NCBI GenBank assembly: GCA_026388155.1
Contig: JAPLKI010000022.1
Coordinates: forward strand, 372,001-436,000
Direction: 5' to 3'
DNA from: Elusimicrobiota bacterium
GTDB taxonomy: Bacteria; Elusimicrobiota; Elusimicrobia; Elusimicrobiales; UBA9959
Length of the DNA stretch: 64,000 nucleotides
Every line of letters begins with the position of its first letter. Within the stretch, counting starts at the first letter, position 1. The notes below the pieces were generated by a model. The model did not search any database. It worked only from the letters and a program-made list of their open reading frames with translations, and was not told where the DNA came from. This document shows positions 15,401-24,061 of this stretch, piece after piece. The position numbers were made by a program, and so were the translations under genes.

Positions 15401-17155
15401 ATGAACAAACTAAAGATTTTAATCACGCTTTGTTTTTTATTTGAGCAGACGGCTTTGCCTTTAGGCGCGCTTTTCGCACAAAGCGCGCCTCCGGCTCAGG
15501 ACAAGAATTTCATGCAGGACCTTCAGGGCCCCGCTTCCGAGGAGGGCGGCCCCATAATGGAGACACAGCAGCAGGGCCAGGAAGCCGCGGCGCCGCCCCA
15601 GACCATTCCGCAGGGCCAAACGCCGGGCGCTCCGGTGGAGTCGGTGCAGATAGGAGGCGTTCCGAAAGAAGCGCCGATGTATGAGGAAGTTGAGGCGGTT
15701 TCCCCGCTTGACAGGAAAATAGGTCCGATACGGCTCAAGGGCGCTCCCTTGTCAACCTTCCTGGATGTGGTGTCAGCCCAGTCAAAGGTGAATTTCATAA
15801 TAACCGAAGGCCTTGAGGCTAAGACTATAACCGTTTTCCTGCGCAAAACCACGGTGCGCGAAGCTCTGGAACTGCTGCTCAGAGTAAAAGGTCTTACTTA
15901 CCAGCGCATCGGCAAGAGCAATACTTATGTCGTGCAAAAGCGCTCGGCCGATATGCCGAACCTTATAACCAAGATCTATATCCTTAATTATATACCGTTG
16001 ATTTCGATCACTTCGGCGGTAGAAGACATGTCCGCCATCACCGCGCAGGATGTATCTTCGAGCGCCGGCGGCGGCGCCGGCAACTCCCAGGGCGGAGGCT
16101 CCCAGGCAGGACTGGGCGGAGGGAACAACGGCAAGGATCAGGACAACGGTGTCGCTATATTAACCATCGTGCGCAGCGTACTTTCAAAAAAATACGGCAA
16201 GCTGGCCGTGGACCCGCGCACCAACACTCTTATCGTAACCGACGTGCCTGAAGTGTTTCCGCAGATCGAGCAGATCATCTCCGAACTGGACAAGAAAGCT
16301 CCGCAGATATTGATAGAGGCCCAGATAGTTGAAATAGACACCGACAGGGTTAATGAACTGGGCATTGAATGGGGGAGCGGTTCGCGCGGAGAAATGGCTT
16401 ATTTTGCCGGACCCGCCCGCCTTACGGATTACGGTCTGCGCCCGGGTTTCTTTTCCGGCGACAACTGGAAGTATTTCTTTCCTGCAACCGCCGATCTCGC
16501 GTCTTCCGCATCCGGCAGCACCTCAGGCGGATCTTCCAGCAGCAGCAGCGGCGGCGGCGGCGTAAATGCAAAATATTTGTCAACAGGGCAGATAAGCCCG
16601 AAAGGCGTTTATTACGGCATTTTCAGCCTGGCCCAGCTGCAGGCTGTTTTCCGCGCCCTTATTTCCAGGGGCGAGATGCGCTATCTTGGAAAGCCGAAGA
16701 TCGTGGCCATGAACAATAAAACCGCTATTATACAGATGACACAGGACGCCGCTATGGGAACCACAAGCTCTGTGTCCGCCGGAGGCGCCGGGACATCCTC
16801 CAGCGGCATTGAGCGCAAGCGCGTAGGCCTTATCCTGAAGGTTACGCCGCAGGTGAACAAGGAAGGCTATGTTACCCTTATCGTCCAGCCTTCTTATTCC
16901 GACACTACATCCTCCGTCCTGGGCGATACGGTTTACGATCCTATCAGCCGCGGAGTTTCAACAATGGTCCGGGTTAAAAACGGGCAAACAGTGGTAATAG
17001 GCGGAATGCTGGCTTCAAAAGAAAATAAAATAGTGAGGAAAGTTCCGCTGCTCGGCTACATACCGATCATCGGCTGGCTGTTTACCAGCGTCAGTTCCGA
17101 GCGCAAGAATACCGACCTGGTTATTTTCATAACGCCGACGATACTGGTGGACTGA
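15401..17155 (+). CDS. Secretin (PilQ/GspD family outer-membrane pore)
   Basis: The start is at ATG 15401 with GGAGGCGG before it; a longer frame upstream runs through the junction repeat and is not credible. A signal peptide (ITLCFLFEQTALPLGALFAQ) leads to a Pro/Gln-rich linker, an STN/N0 domain (IRLKGAPLSTFLDVVSAQ, TVFLRKTTVREALELLLRVKGLTY), an N1-like domain broken by a Gly/Ser loop, and the C-terminal secretin core (PQILIEAQIVEIDTDRVNELGIEWG, VGLILKVTPQVN, VKNGQTVVIGGMLASKE, VPLLGYIPIIGWLF). Length 584 aa. It would form the outer-membrane gate for pili or secreted proteins. Confidence 0.93.
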   Translation: MNKLKILITLCFLFEQTALPLGALFAQSAPPAQDKNFMQDLQGPASEEGGPIMETQQQGQEAAAPPQTIPQGQTPGAPVESVQIGGVPKEAPMYEEVEAVSPLDRKIGPIRLKGAPLSTFLDVVSAQSKVNFIITEGLEAKTITVFLRKTTVREALELLLRVKGLTYQRIGKSNTYVVQKRSADMPNLITKIYILNYIPLISITSAVEDMSAITAQDVSSSAGGGAGNSQGGGSQAGLGGGNNGKDQDNGVAILTIVRSVLSKKYGKLAVDPRTNTLIVTDVPEVFPQIEQIISELDKKAPQILIEAQIVEIDTDRVNELGIEWGSGSRGEMAYFAGPARLTDYGLRPGFFSGDNWKYFFPATADLASSASGSTSGGSSSSSSGGGGVNAKYLSTGQISPKGVYYGIFSLAQLQAVFRALISRGEMRYLGKPKIVAMNNKTAIIQMTQDAAMGTTSSVSAGGAGTSSSGIERKRVGLILKVTPQVNKEGYVTLIVQPSYSDTTSSVLGDTVYDPISRGVSTMVRVKNGQTVVIGGMLASKENKIVRKVPLLGYIPIIGWLFTSVSSERKNTDLVIFITPTILVD

Positions 17156-17159
17156 TTTG

Positions 17160-17255
17160 GAGAAGTGGTTGGAGATTAGCGGCTAGCGGATAGGGAAGGA
17201 AGGGTTATTAAATTCCACCCCTAACCTCTAACCGCTATTCGCTAGCCCCTGATTT
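17160..17255. repeat. Junction inverted repeat, mixed words TAGCGGATAGGG / CTATTCGCTAGCCCC
   Basis: The left arm is GATTAGCGGCTAGCGGATAGGG, the core GAAGGAAGGGTTATTAAATTCC, the right arm CTAACCGCTATTCGCTAGCC. It occupies the whole gap between the secretin and ATPase genes. Confidence 0.8.
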
Positions 17256-17259
17256 ACTT

Positions 17260-19005
17260 ATGGCAAAACGACTTGGCGAACTGATGATGCAGATGAGCTG
17301 GATAACTGAAGACCAGCTCAATAAAGCGCTTAGATTCCAGATCCAGCAAAATTGCCGCATCGGCGAGGCTCTGATAAAGCTGCGCTATGCAAGCGAAGAG
17401 CAGGTCGCCCAGGCGCTGGCCAGACAGCTTGGCGTAACCTACGCTTCCAAAGAGAATCAGATACTTAACCCCGAGAAAGGCCAGGGGCTGGAAAAGCTGA
17501 TCCCCGAAAAATTTGCGCGGGACCACGCCGTAACCCCGCTCTTCAAGGATGAAACCGTACTGGCGGTGGCGCTTACCGACCCCACCGACATTATGATGAT
17601 TGACAACATCAAACTTGTCAGCGGCATGGAGATCCAGCCGTTCATCGCCACCAAGGCGCAAATCCTGAAAGTGATCGACTCTTTCTATCAGCAGGGCCAG
17701 GCCGATATGATAGACAGGGAAATGGAGAAGGCCGGAGATTCCAAGGGCGAAATCGCGGAAAGTGATTTTATCTCGCCGGACGGGAAGCTGGACCTGGATA
17801 AGGTTATTATAGGCGCGTCAAAAGGCGCCCAGTCAATAAAGCTGATCAACGCCATCCTCAAACAGGCTATCTCGGAGCGGACCAGCGACATCCATCTTGA
17901 GAAATTCGATGAGAAAGTCTCTTTGCGCCTGCGCATTGACGGCGTGCTTTACGAACGCAGCGCTCCGCCGCTGGATCTGGTGGAAAGCCTGATCTCCCGC
18001 GTTAAGATCCTTTCAAAACTTGATATTTCCGAACGCCGTCTGCCGCAGGACGGAACTTTTGCCATCAAGTACCAGAACCGCGTCATTGAAGTCCGCGTTT
18101 CCGTGTGCCCTACGGTGTTCGGCGAAAAGCTGGTTATGCGTCTTCTTGACAAGGGCGCGGTGGAGCTTAATATTGAAAAGATGGGCTTTGAGATCCGTCA
18201 GCGTGAAGATTTCCTTAAAGCCTGCAAGGCCCCGAACGGCCTTATCTTTCTGACCGGGCCCACGGGCTCCGGTAAAACCACCACATTGGGCGCCGTTTTA
18301 AATACCATCAAAACGCCTGAACTGAACATCATGACGCTGGAAGACCCTGTGGAAATCAAGATGGAAGGCATCAGCCAGGTGCAGGTACACCCCCAGATAG
18401 GCCTTACTTTTGCGTCAGGCCTGCGCTCTTTTTTGCGCCAGGACCCTGACGTCATTCTGGTAGGAGAGGTCCGGGACAATGAAACGGCCGAGTCCTGCCT
18501 TAAAGCCGCTATGACGGGCCATTTGGTGCTTTCAACTCTGCACACCAACAGCGCTTTAGAAGCCATACCCCGCCTTATAGACATGGGGATAGAGAAATAT
18601 CTCCTCGCGAGCACACTGCTTCTGCTGGCTGCCCAGCGCCTGGTGCGTTTGCTCTGCCCCGACTGCAAGCAGCCCTACCGCCCGTCGCAGGAAGAAATTG
18701 ACCAGTTCGCGGCGGAGTCGCTTGTAACTCCGTTGCCCGACACCACAAAGCTTACGTTTTACAAGGCCAAAGGCTGCCCCAAATGCAATAATATGGGCTA
18801 CAGAGGCCGCAAAGCTATATATGAGGTTTATTTCAATACTGAGGAAATGAAGAAGATTATTTATAAAGACGCCGATGTATCTAAAATAGCCGCGGCCGCT
18901 GCCAAGGGCGGCGCTTGTAATTTGCGCGCCAGCGGCTGGCGAAAGGTGATGACCGGCGCCACCTCGGTGGAGGAAATGCTTTCGGTAACGGTCACGGAAA
19001 GGTAG
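17260..19005 (+). CDS. pilB: PilB/GspE-type assembly ATPase
   Basis: This 581-aa hexameric motor ATPase drives pilus or pseudopilus extension from the cytoplasmic face. An MshEN-type N-terminal domain (LGELMMQMSWITEDQLNKAL, IGEALIKLRYASEEQVAQAL) is followed by the catalytic core: Walker A GPTGSGKTT (about 333-341), Asp box (TLEDPVEI), Walker B (DPDVILVGEVRD), His box (GHLVLSTLHTNSA), and a Zn-binding tetracysteine motif (CPDC ... CPKC) near 466-510. PilT retraction ATPases lack the MshEN and Zn modules, so this is the extension type. PilB versus GspE cannot be separated with certainty; the PilM/N/O/P context favours pilus. Confidence 0.93.
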   Translation: MAKRLGELMMQMSWITEDQLNKALRFQIQQNCRIGEALIKLRYASEEQVAQALARQLGVTYASKENQILNPEKGQGLEKLIPEKFARDHAVTPLFKDETVLAVALTDPTDIMMIDNIKLVSGMEIQPFIATKAQILKVIDSFYQQGQADMIDREMEKAGDSKGEIAESDFISPDGKLDLDKVIIGASKGAQSIKLINAILKQAISERTSDIHLEKFDEKVSLRLRIDGVLYERSAPPLDLVESLISRVKILSKLDISERRLPQDGTFAIKYQNRVIEVRVSVCPTVFGEKLVMRLLDKGAVELNIEKMGFEIRQREDFLKACKAPNGLIFLTGPTGSGKTTTLGAVLNTIKTPELNIMTLEDPVEIKMEGISQVQVHPQIGLTFASGLRSFLRQDPDVILVGEVRDNETAESCLKAAMTGHLVLSTLHTNSALEAIPRLIDMGIEKYLLASTLLLLAAQRLVRLLCPDCKQPYRPSQEEIDQFAAESLVTPLPDTTKLTFYKAKGCPKCNNMGYRGRKAIYEVYFNTEEMKKIIYKDADVSKIAAAAAKGGACNLRASGWRKVMTGATSVEEMLSVTVTER

Positions 19006-19009
19006 CAGG

Positions 19010-19087
19010 GAAGAAGCGAATAGCGAATAGGAAGTAGCGAATAGGAAAGGATTTCCTTTTACTCCTATTCGCTATCCCTTTTTACTA
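19010..19087. repeat. Junction inverted repeat, word AGCGAATAG
   Basis: Left words GAAGCGAATAGCGAATAGGAAG; core AAAGGATTTCCTTTT; right word CTCCTATTCGCTATCCC. One of the cleanest examples of the architecture. Confidence 0.85.
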
Positions 19088-19116
19088 TTGCTTTGCGCTG
19101 GTTTTTTTTGTCTAAT
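19088..19116 (+). promoter_or_regulatory. Promoter giving a probable leaderless mRNA for pilC
   Basis: TTGCTT (19088-19093), 17-nt spacer, TCTAAT (19111-19116), then six bases and the ATG at 19123. Transcription would begin at about the A of the start codon. No ribosome site is visible. Moderate consensus only. Confidence 0.45.
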
Positions 19117-19122
19117 TCTACT

Positions 19123-20340
19123 ATGGGAAAATTCGTTTACACGGTTCAGGATGCTCAAGGCACCGTTACCACCGGCAATGTGGAAGCGGACGATGAGGAC
19201 CAGGCAATACAAACCCTTCAGACAAAAGGTTTGTTTATCCTTTCCATCCAGTCCGACCAGGCCAAAGCCAAGGGCGTGCTCAGCATTAACAGACTGAACA
19301 AAGGCAGGGTGTCGGGCCGCGAGTTGGTGTTTTTCGGCGAGCAGATGTCCACGCTGATAGGCGGCGGCGTACCGCTGGTGCGGGCGCTTTCCCTCTTAAG
19401 CGAGCATGCCGAAAATAAAAACCTGGCCGCGGTGCTTGCCCAGGTTACCAAAGAGGTTTCCGCCGGCGGAGCTTTACATAAGGCCCTTGAAAAGCATCCC
19501 AGGGTTTTTGATGAAATATGGGTGTCTTTGGTGCAGGCGGGGGAGGTTTCCGGCCAGCTGCCGGCCGTGCTCAGGCAGGTTACGAGTTACAGCGAATCGA
19601 AGGAAAACATAAAATCAAAGATCATCACGGCGCTTGCCTACCCCATGGTGCTGATGTTTATGTCCGGCGGGGTGCTTATTTACTTCGTGGTTTTCATCGT
19701 TCCGGTGTTCGCCGGAATTTTCAGGGACTTCAATCTGACATTGCCGGCGCTTACCCGGTTCATAATAATGGTTTCAATGATAATTTCAAACTACTGCGTG
19801 CTTATGATCGTGGTAGGCATAGGCTCCGCTTTCGCTTTCAAAGCTTATATCGCCACTCCCCAGGGCCGGCTGACCTGGAATCATGTACAGTTCAAACTGC
19901 CGCTGTTAGGCAATTTCCTAAAAAACATACAGACCGAGCGCCTTTTAACCACCATGTCCACCCTCATACGCAGCGGCGTCAGCATACTTAACGCCGTATC
20001 AGTGCTTGAAGGCGCTTTTAAAAAAAATCTTATTTTCCAGGACGCTCTTAAAAAAGCCAAAAATGATATTGCCAGCGGCCGCTCCATTTCCGAGTCTTTT
20101 AAGAAAACCGGCATTTTTTCAGGCATGGTAACCGACATGATGTGGATGGGCGAGGAATCCGGCAAGCTACCCGATATCATAGCGGTGCTTTCCAAATTCT
20201 ATCAGGAACAGATCGACCAGTGGATACGGCGTTTCTCTTCCATGATCGACCCGATACTTGTGGTGGGCGTGGGCGGCGTGATAGGCGTGATAGTATTATC
20301 CATTTTCATGCCTATCTTCCAACTCTCGCAAATTCACTAG
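19123..20340 (+). CDS. pilC: PilC/GspF-type inner-membrane platform protein
   Basis: This 405-aa protein has two T2SSF domains, each a helical bundle (RELVFFGEQMSTLIGGGVPLVRAL and TERLLTTMSTLIRSGVSILNAV) separated and followed by membrane helices (VLMFMSGGVLIYFVVFIVPVF, CVLMIVVGIGSAFAF, DPILVVGVGGVIGVIVLSIFM). It is the platform that couples the ATPase to pilin insertion. The N-terminal YTVQDAQGTVTTGNVEADD matches the family start, so ATG 19123 is chosen over a TTG 30 nt upstream. The last codon is followed at once by the next junction repeat. Confidence 0.92.
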   Translation: MGKFVYTVQDAQGTVTTGNVEADDEDQAIQTLQTKGLFILSIQSDQAKAKGVLSINRLNKGRVSGRELVFFGEQMSTLIGGGVPLVRALSLLSEHAENKNLAAVLAQVTKEVSAGGALHKALEKHPRVFDEIWVSLVQAGEVSGQLPAVLRQVTSYSESKENIKSKIITALAYPMVLMFMSGGVLIYFVVFIVPVFAGIFRDFNLTLPALTRFIIMVSMIISNYCVLMIVVGIGSAFAFKAYIATPQGRLTWNHVQFKLPLLGNFLKNIQTERLLTTMSTLIRSGVSILNAVSVLEGAFKKNLIFQDALKKAKNDIASGRSISESFKKTGIFSGMVTDMMWMGEESGKLPDIIAVLSKFYQEQIDQWIRRFSSMIDPILVVGVGGVIGVIVLSIFMPIFQLSQIH

Positions 20341-20435
20341 TTAGAGCTGAAGAGCTGGAAGCTCTGAAGCGCTGAAGGAAAAGACTTTCAGGCTTCCAAA
20401 CTTCAGCTCTTCAGAGCTTCAGCACTTCAGACTTA
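20341..20435. repeat. Junction inverted repeat, word GCTGAAG
   Basis: Left words GAGCTGAAGAGCTGGAAG, CTCTGAAG and CGCTGAAG; core GAAGGAAAAGACTTTC; right words CTTCAGCTCTTCAGAGC and TTCAGCACTTCAGAC. Confidence 0.85.
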
Positions 20436-20451
20436 TTACGGGGGTGATAGT

Positions 20452-20895
20452 GTGAAAAAAAATAAAAAAGGCTTTACATTAATGGAGCTTGGCGTGGTTG
20501 TGCTTATAATAGGGATACTCGCGTCTATAGGAGTGCCTTATTACATGAAGACCGTTGAAAACTCAAAAGCCGACGGCGCCGCCGCGACGACCAACATGGT
20601 CGCAAGCGCGAACAGGATGTACTTCCTGGATAACAACGCGTACGCTCCGGGAGCGATTTCAAGCAGCCACCCGCTTGTCGTTCGCAGGTATCTTGCCGAT
20701 CAGAACTGGGCCTGTGCGGCTTATAATTATTCCGCCGATAATTCCGGCGGCGCCTCCGCGACCAGAAACTGCTCGCCCCCTTCAGGCTGCAATGCGGCCA
20801 CTTGCAATCCTACTTACGGCGGCTGGGGTTACATCGTCTCAAATACCGGGGTATGCAGCGCGATCGGCGGTGCGCCCAGCTGCCCTGTTTTCTGA
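20452..20895 (+). CDS. Type IV prepilin (major pilin-like)
   Basis: A class III leader (KKNKKG) is cut before FTLMELGVVVLIIGILASIGVPYY, with Glu at +5 of the mature chain and a long hydrophobic helix, as in PilA or GspG. The mature part is about 140 residues with four or more cysteines near the C terminus (CSPPSGCNAATC). The start is GTG at 20452 behind a GGGGGTG ribosome site. It leads a cluster of four prepilin-like genes and is the likely major subunit of the fibre built by the upstream machine. Confidence 0.88.
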   Translation: MKKNKKGFTLMELGVVVLIIGILASIGVPYYMKTVENSKADGAAATTNMVASANRMYFLDNNAYAPGAISSSHPLVVRRYLADQNWACAAYNYSADNSGGASATRNCSPPSGCNAATCNPTYGGWGYIVSNTGVCSAIGGAPSCPVF

Positions 20896-20898
20896 AAA

Positions 20899-21351
20899 AT
20901 GAAACACAAAAAGAAAGGTCAACTGCTGGTTGAAGTCGCCGTGGCCACTGTAATAGCGGCCACTACCGCCATGGGCACTTTTTCGGTCATCCTTTCAAGT
21001 TTTGCTTCACAGAAAAAGGCGGACAAACGCGAGGCCTGCGGTTTTATACTAAAGCAGGCCCAGGAAACGCTTAAAAGTTATGTCAGCGCGGAACCGGCTA
21101 ATTCGAACTATACTCCCGGCTCGGGCCTTGTCTCTCCAGGCTCGCCCAACGGGGGGCGCTGGGCGGCTGATTCTTCCGGCGCCTGGGCGCTTGCCGCCGG
21201 CTTGCACGATATAAGCTCGCTTTTACCCAACCCGCCTTTTCTCCCGGGCGCTTCTTTAACTTATACCGTGCAGGACAATGACTGCATGAATTTAGGGACA
21301 GGCTTTAACGCCTGCAAAATAGTAAGGTTTACGCTGACTTACCAGGATTAA
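20899..21351 (+). CDS. Prepilin-like protein (minor pilin/pseudopilin)
   Basis: The leader KHKKKG precedes QLLVEVAVATVIAATTAMGTF: Glu is present at +5 but the residue after the cleavage Gly is Gln rather than the usual Phe or Met. The 150-aa size and Gly/Pro-rich C-terminal half suit a minor pilin. It starts 3 nt after the previous stop, so it belongs to the same transcript. Confidence 0.8.
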   Translation: MKHKKKGQLLVEVAVATVIAATTAMGTFSVILSSFASQKKADKREACGFILKQAQETLKSYVSAEPANSNYTPGSGLVSPGSPNGGRWAADSSGAWALAAGLHDISSLLPNPPFLPGASLTYTVQDNDCMNLGTGFNACKIVRFTLTYQD

Positions 21352-21358
21352 TAAGGGA

Positions 21359-22015
21359 ATGAAAAGAAAAGGTTTTAACTTGGTTGAAGTGGTTATAGCC
21401 ACACTTATTTTCGGCTTCATGCTGGCTTCGCTCTCCAGTATGTACACCACGGTCAACAGGAATATGACCCAGGATTACCGCCAGAATGTGATAAAGATCA
21501 ATACGGTGATGGCCATGCGCACTATACAACAGAAGCTTATGGAGGCCACCAAGCTTGATGTTCCCGCTTTTGGCTCGTCCGGCGATGAACTCGCCTTCGC
21601 TACTAATGTGGACCAGCTTAGCGGCTGCTATCCAATAAGCACGGCAGACCCCGTTACCCTGCATAAATTCTGTCATTTTAACGGCATTCTTTATTACTAT
21701 ACCACCAATTTGGGCGGAGGAGGAGGCGGATGCGGCTCCAGCACCCCGTTGTATTGGTCCGGCGGAGCCGCCGCATATCCGGCTTGCGGCGGCGGCGGGG
21801 GCGGCTGGACAAGCGTGCAGCTTCTGGACCATGTGTCTCCAGCCACGGCTGTTTTTTCAAGAGCGATAAATGAGCGCGATAATGTGCTTGTAAATTTAAG
21901 AGTATTTTGGGACCCGGCCGTACTAACCGTTAGCGGCGCAAACCTTGCCAATGCCCAGCGCTCAATTACCCAATCTCTTACCACCTCCATAAAAGTCAAT
22001 ATCCCCGGTCAGTAG
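21359..22015 (+). CDS. Prepilin-like protein with Gly-rich loop (PilW/GspJ-like)
   Basis: The leader KRKG precedes FNLVEVVIATLIFGFMLASL with Glu at +5. The 218-aa length and a helical start followed by a variable domain fit the PilW/GspJ minor pilin group, which helps to prime fibre assembly. A loop of glycines and cysteines (YTTNLGGGGGGCG, ACGGGGGGW) lies mid-protein. It is 7 nt after the previous gene. Confidence 0.78.
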   Translation: MKRKGFNLVEVVIATLIFGFMLASLSSMYTTVNRNMTQDYRQNVIKINTVMAMRTIQQKLMEATKLDVPAFGSSGDELAFATNVDQLSGCYPISTADPVTLHKFCHFNGILYYYTTNLGGGGGGCGSSTPLYWSGGAAAYPACGGGGGGWTSVQLLDHVSPATAVFSRAINERDNVLVNLRVFWDPAVLTVSGANLANAQRSITQSLTTSIKVNIPGQ

Positions 22016-22213
22016 GGCGCACTGAAAAAGTTCAGTGAGCCTGATCACACAGATCATTAACTGCGATTAGAAAGATTGTTTTATGGAGACAAATCAGTGT
22101 AATCCTCCGGTAATCCGTGTAATCACGGGGCTGCTGATTTTTCCAGCAGCCCAGCCCGAATAAGTCATTGGCCGTTTGAAAGCCATAGGCCCTGATACGG
22201 CACCTCCATGGGA
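22016..22213. other. Intergenic region between prepilin genes, no gene seen
   Basis: About 200 nt containing two short imperfect hairpins (CTGAAAAAGTTCAG at 22022-22035; GGGCTGCTGATTTTTCCAGCAGCCC at about 22127-22151, with a T-run in the loop). The words TGTAATC and CCGTGTAATCAC recur. No reading frame is supported. It is less regular than the junction repeats elsewhere. Confidence 0.5.
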
Positions 22214-22242
22214 TTGAAAACACCGGTTTTCTCTGCTAGACT
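22214..22242 (+). promoter_or_regulatory. Promoter giving a probable leaderless mRNA
   Basis: TTGAAA (22214-22219), exactly 17 nt, TAGACT (22237-22242), then six bases and ATG at 22249. Transcription should start at or next to the ATG. No ribosome site is present. Confidence 0.6.
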
Positions 22243-22248
22243 ATAACT

Positions 22249-22557
22249 ATGTCTCGTCTGATCTACAGAAAGGGAATGATACTGCTTCAGGTACTGGTGA
22301 TGTCTGTCATTCTTTCCATGATAGCCGTCATGGTTATGCAGTGGGTTCTTGGCCGTTATATCGTAGCCGCGCGCACCTACAAGAGCAGCACGACCAAGGT
22401 TCGTGCGCAGGGTTATAGCGCCAACCTGTTTTGCACCCCTGCTGCCTTTACGGGCGCTCCCGTGGGAAGCGGCAGCGTTACCGACTCGGAAGGTAAGACA
22501 GTTTCACATGGTTCTGCCGGCACAAAATTCACTATAACTTCAGACGAGGACCAATAG
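22249..22557 (+). CDS. Small prepilin-like protein lacking Glu5 (PilX/GspK-like)
   Basis: The leader SRLIYRKG precedes MILLQVLVMSVILSMIAVMVM; at +5 there is Gln in place of the conserved Glu, a feature of the tip pseudopilin GspK and some PilX proteins, which do not need the Glu for insertion between neighbours. At 102 aa it is much shorter than GspK (about 300), so it may be a reduced tip subunit. It follows three other prepilin genes and has its own promoter. Confidence 0.7.
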   Translation: MSRLIYRKGMILLQVLVMSVILSMIAVMVMQWVLGRYIVAARTYKSSTTKVRAQGYSANLFCTPAAFTGAPVGSGSVTDSEGKTVSHGSAGTKFTITSDEDQ

Positions 22558-22585
22558 TTTCGGCGGATACTTCCGGAGCGCTTTC

Positions 22586-24058
22586 ATGCCACATTCACCT
22601 TCCCTAACATGTCTGCTCCGAGCAACAGGTGTTTTAACGCTTCTTCTTTTTAGTTTTCAGGCCGCAGCCAAACCCCCGTCCACCGCCTCCGGCATACCCT
22701 TGGCTCCCGACTATATCCAGCCCTCTTCCGGTGTGCCGCAGGCTCCTGATACCGTCATGCCCCGCCCTTTTGGGGCTGGAAAGCGCGCCAGTGAGGAGGA
22801 AGTTACGCCCGGAGGCGACCGAGGGGGGCCAAAAGAGCGGGACATGCCGCGGTTAACCCCGGGCGATGTACCCGCGCCACCCGCTTCGGGACCGGAAGCC
22901 GGCGGTGCGGTAAACCAGCCTGACAGCGTGATGGTTGAGCCCCCTGCCGCAAAACCGCGCCGACGCGGTAAGACAGACGGCGGGGATATCCGGCAGAGCC
23001 TAAAACGCAAGATCGGCCCCGGCGTGCCCCGCCCTTTTGGGGCTGGAAAGCGCGCTAGCGAGGAGGAGGTTACCCCCGAAGGTGACCGAGGGGGGCCAAA
23101 AGGGCGGGGCGTGTCAGCGGGGCCCGGCATCAGTTCCGGACAGCGCCAGGGGCCCGTGACAGGCCAGGGTCTCAGTTCGGCGCCTGTTTCCGGCCCGGCG
23201 CAGGCCGCCGGCGTCGCCGGACGGACCGCCTGGCATCTAAAATCCTCACCTCATTTTGACGTTTATCACGAGTCCAGCTGGTCGCCCGCCGCGATCGGCC
23301 TTGAGCTTGAGCGGATGTATTCTTCCATGCGCCTTAATATGGCGATGTTCGCGCCGTGGATGGTAAGAGAAAAAACAAAAATTTATATTTATTCAGGCCA
23401 GAAATCGTTTTTAGTGGGAGAATTTGACCCGCCTAAATGGTCAAAAGGTCTTGCCTTTTTCGGCAAGAAAACCGTGGTAGTCTATGACACCGGCGATATG
23501 GTGAAGCTGAAAGCCGTTATCGCCCACGAGCTTACACATCTTTATTTTGAAAGTTATTTCGGCGAGAAGCTTACCTATCCGCCGGAGTGGCTTAACGAGG
23601 GGCTCGCGGTATTCATGGAGGACAACGCCTACCCGGAGGCAGGCCCCTGGGGCCAGGCGCTGCCTTATCTTCCGAAAGAGCGTCTGATAGAATTTGACAG
23701 GTTCTTTACCGTTAAAATTGAAGACCTGCCCTCCGAGCGCCAGATAGGCGACTGGTATCTGCAGTCTTACGGAATAGTGGCATATCTTTACAAGCCGCAG
23801 CAGCGGCTGCAATTTAAAAACTTCTGCGCGTTGTTGCGTAAAGGGGGGAAGGTGGATGCGGCGCTCTGGGAGATATACAGGGTAAAAGACCCGATAGAGC
23901 TTGAAGGTAAATGGCTTGCCTGGGCCGGCAACTCCGGCCAGAAACAGAATTCCGGCTTCTCAGGCGCTCAGCCATCCGCCAGTTTTAATTTTAAACCGAT
24001 GCAGTTTTCCTCTTTCGGCTTTGTCCCTTTCGGAACCCAAAAAGAATCAAAAAAGTAG
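22586..24058 (+). CDS. Exported gluzincin-type metallopeptidase (peptidase MA-like)
   Basis: A hydrophobic N-terminal leader (LLRATGVLTLLLFSFQAAAK) is followed by about 190 residues of Pro/Gly-rich spacer and a C-terminal domain with the zinc site HELTHLYFE (His, Glu, His) and the downstream WLNEGLAVFMED glutamate, typical of peptidase-MA/DUF1570 families. SPHFDVYHE opens the domain, as in the family. The spacer consists largely of two copies of family A (residues 58-87 and 147-176), giving PRPFGAGKRASEEEVTP twice. It is likely periplasmic; the target is unknown. It ends against the convergent uvrA gene. Confidence 0.82.
   Translation: MPHSPSLTCLLRATGVLTLLLFSFQAAAKPPSTASGIPLAPDYIQPSSGVPQAPDTVMPRPFGAGKRASEEEVTPGGDRGGPKERDMPRLTPGDVPAPPASGPEAGGAVNQPDSVMVEPPAAKPRRRGKTDGGDIRQSLKRKIGPGVPRPFGAGKRASEEEVTPEGDRGGPKGRGVSAGPGISSGQRQGPVTGQGLSSAPVSGPAQAAGVAGRTAWHLKSSPHFDVYHESSWSPAAIGLELERMYSSMRLNMAMFAPWMVREKTKIYIYSGQKSFLVGEFDPPKWSKGLAFFGKKTVVVYDTGDMVKLKAVIAHELTHLYFESYFGEKLTYPPEWLNEGLAVFMEDNAYPEAGPWGQALPYLPKERLIEFDRFFTVKIEDLPSERQIGDWYLQSYGIVAYLYKPQQRLQFKNFCALLRKGGKVDAALWEIYRVKDPIELEGKWLAWAGNSGQKQNSGFSGAQPSASFNFKPMQFSSFGFVPFGTQKESKK
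22757..22845 (+). repeat. Family A palindromic element (A1), in frame
   Basis: Arms TGCCCCGCCCTTTTGG and CCAAAAGAGCGGGACA enclose a body read as PRPFGAGKRASEEEVTPGG then GPKERDMP. It lies in the spacer of the peptidase gene. Confidence 0.9.
23024..23113 (+). repeat. Family A palindromic element (A2), in frame, same gene as A1
   Basis: Arms TGCCCCGCCCTTTTGG (23025-23040) and CCAAAAGGGCGGGGC (23096-23110). The body differs from A1 at only a few bases and the peptide is PRPFGAGKRASEEEVTPEG. The two copies are 267 nt apart, an exact multiple of three. Confidence 0.9.
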
Positions 24059-24061
24059 GTC

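Noticed and set aside
22757-23113. The PRPFGAGKRASEEEVTP repeat as a natural domain of the peptidase
   Set aside because: Related sequence occurs in four functionally unrelated genes and its DNA has palindromic ends, so insertion explains it better.
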